From NCBI GenBank assembly GCA_947168905.1, contig CAMVNR010000008.1, forward strand, positions 1 through 43,833: a DNA stretch of 43,833 nucleotides, read 5' to 3'. Of this stretch, positions 42,880 to 43,833 are shown in pieces. A program made the translations under genes and the position numbers. The notes beneath the pieces are model-generated. The model was not told the origin of the DNA. It saw nothing but the letters and a program-made list of their open reading frames with translations, and ran no database searches. How positions within the stretch are numbered: the first letter of the stretch is position 1; each line of letters starts with the position of its first letter. The stretch is from an uncultured Lachnospiraceae bacterium (GTDB lineage: Bacteria; Bacillota; Clostridia; Lachnospirales; Lachnospiraceae).

Positions 42880-42986
42880 GCTGTCCTTTGGGAACGGCAT
42901 GCGAGCCAAAGCCCCGGTAAACATTGTCCGATCTTAAGTGACTGCAGTTGACAATCATTAAGAACCCATATTTGGAGGAGAAGACC
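42880..42986 (+). promoter_or_regulatory. rplM leader, candidate ribosomal-protein L13 leader RNA
   Basis: The transcript leader of about 105 bases contains short pairing segments (for example GGC/GCC near 42895-42906 and CTTAA/TTAAG at about 42934-42961). Firmicutes are known to carry an L13 leader RNA upstream of rplM that binds L13 for feedback control. Position and length fit, but I could not fold it to the family consensus by eye. Confidence 0.4.
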
Positions 42987-43415
42987 ATGAATACATTTAT
43001 GGCAAGTCCTAAGACCATTGAAAGAAAATGGTACGTCGTCGACGCTGCAGGACTTACATTAGGCCGCCTCGCATCGGAAGTTGCGAAGGTCTTACGGGGA
43101 AAGAACAAGCCCATTTTTACACCGCATGTTGATACCGGTGATTATGTTATTATCGTCAATGCTGAGAAGGTTGTCGTAACCGGAAAGAAGCTGGATCAGA
43201 AGCTGTATTATTCCCACTCCGATTATATCGGCGGTTTCAAGTCCAAAACCTTGAAGGAAATGCTTCAGAAAAAGCCCGCAGAAGTGCTTCGCCTTGCTGT
43301 TAAGGGAATGCTTCCGAAGGGACCCCTGGGCAATCAGATGCTTTCAAAGTTACATGTGTACGCAGGTCCGGAGCATCCGCATGCTGCTCAGAAGCCTGAG
43401 ACACTGACCTTTTAA
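42987..43415 (+). CDS. rplM: 50S ribosomal protein L13
   Basis: This 142-residue protein has the usual length and motifs of L13: [49 protein letters not shown] and [15 protein letters not shown], ending in [11 protein letters not shown]. It is an early assembly protein of the large subunit. The ATG at 42987 has TTTGGAGGAG upstream. It is followed after 21 bases by rpsI, the standard L13-S9 pair. Confidence 0.98.
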   Translation: MNTFMASPKTIERKWYVVDAAGLTLGRLASEVAKVLRGKNKPIFTPHVDTGDYVIIVNAEKVVVTGKKLDQKLYYSHSDYIGGFKSKTLKEMLQKKPAEVLRLAVKGMLPKGPLGNQMLSKLHVYAGPEHPHAAQKPETLTF

Positions 43416-43436
43416 TCGGCAGGAGGAAAAAAGAAG

Positions 43437-43826
43437 ATGGCAGATAAGTTTTACGGAACCGGCAGAAGAAAGAGCTCCATCGCTCGTGTCTACATTAAGC
43501 CCGGTACAGGAAACATCACAATCAATAAGAGAAGCATCGATGAGTACTTCGGCCTCGAGACCCTGAAAGTGGTTGTCAATCAGCCGCTGGTGGCTACCGA
43601 GTCTGTCGGAAAGTATGACATCATCGTTACTGTCAGAGGCGGCGGCACCACCGGCCAGGCTGGCGCAATCCGTCACGGCCTTTCCCGTGCGCTGTGTGAA
43701 GCAGATGCTGAGAACCGTCCGATTCTGAAAAAAGCAGGTTACCTGACTCGTGACCCGAGAATGAAAGAGCGTAAGAAGTACGGCCTCAAAGCCGCACGTC
43801 GCGCACCTCAGTTCTCCAAGAGATAA
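43437..43826 (+). CDS. rpsI: 30S ribosomal protein S9
   Basis: This complete 129-residue protein belongs to the small subunit and has a C-terminal tail that reaches the P-site tRNA. Family motifs are [39 protein letters not shown] and the ending RRAPQFSKR with the conserved terminal Lys-Arg. GGCAGGAGG lies just upstream. It is cotranscribed with rplM. The window ends seven bases after its stop, so any further operon genes are not seen. Confidence 0.98.
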   Translation: MADKFYGTGRRKSSIARVYIKPGTGNITINKRSIDEYFGLETLKVVVNQPLVATESVGKYDIIVTVRGGGTTGQAGAIRHGLSRALCEADAENRPILKKAGYLTRDPRMKERKKYGLKAARRAPQFSKR

Positions 43827-43833
43827 TCGAGGA

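Overview
The window looks like chromosome of a Gram-positive anaerobe of class Clostridia, most likely a gut Lachnospiraceae relative. This is inferred from AGGAGG-type ribosome binding sites before nearly every gene, a single-chain pyruvate:ferredoxin oxidoreductase, a YesL (DUF624) protein, an rplM-rpsI pair, and glycan enzymes (a GH2 beta-galactosidase and a GH20 hexosaminidase). I see no rRNA, tRNA, CRISPR array, insertion sequence or phage gene.

Left part (1-13.2 kb, mostly minus strand). A polar amino acid ABC importer operon (binding lipoprotein, M20 peptidase, permease, ATPase; 3928 down to 176) is divergent from a TetR-type regulator at 4236. The region between them holds two good promoters and two inverted repeats. 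lacZ (4865-8038) follows a GltS-like carrier (8109-9488), with a strong terminator wedged between them. 9665-10226 is a gene graveyard: a ZIP metal transporter reduced to its first 37 and last 9 residues, and the tail of an S66 LD-carboxypeptidase. An rRNA uracil-methyltransferase, a patatin and an alpha/beta hydrolase form the next minus-strand operon.

Middle (13.4-20.5 kb, plus strand). This cluster has a membrane-anchored amidase on seven Ig-like domains, a small membrane protein, an RlmI-type methyltransferase, a GH20 hexosaminidase and a cyclophilin.

20.6-30.2 kb, minus strand, is the most unusual part: a five-gene operon with its own sigma-A promoter and terminator. It encodes three membrane-anchored TIR or TIR-like proteins with leucine-rich repeats outside the membrane, then an HD-phosphohydrolase/RyR-domain protein, then a SLOG nucleotide-sensor-like protein with about four membrane segments (SLATT-like). 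Only one TIR keeps the glutamate expected of an NADase. The domain set is that of nucleotide-signalling conflict or immune systems, in a combination I do not recognise as a described system.

Right part (30.4-43.8 kb). A hypothetical anchored protein lies divergent from an in-frame fusion of a YesL/DUF624 membrane domain to a full-length glutamyl-tRNA synthetase with no start codon of its own. Then come a UvrD-type helicase, an AraC regulator with a predicted leaderless transcript, nifJ, a CvfB/YitL-like S1 protein, an XRE regulator, a YitT-family membrane protein, and rplM-rpsI at the right edge.
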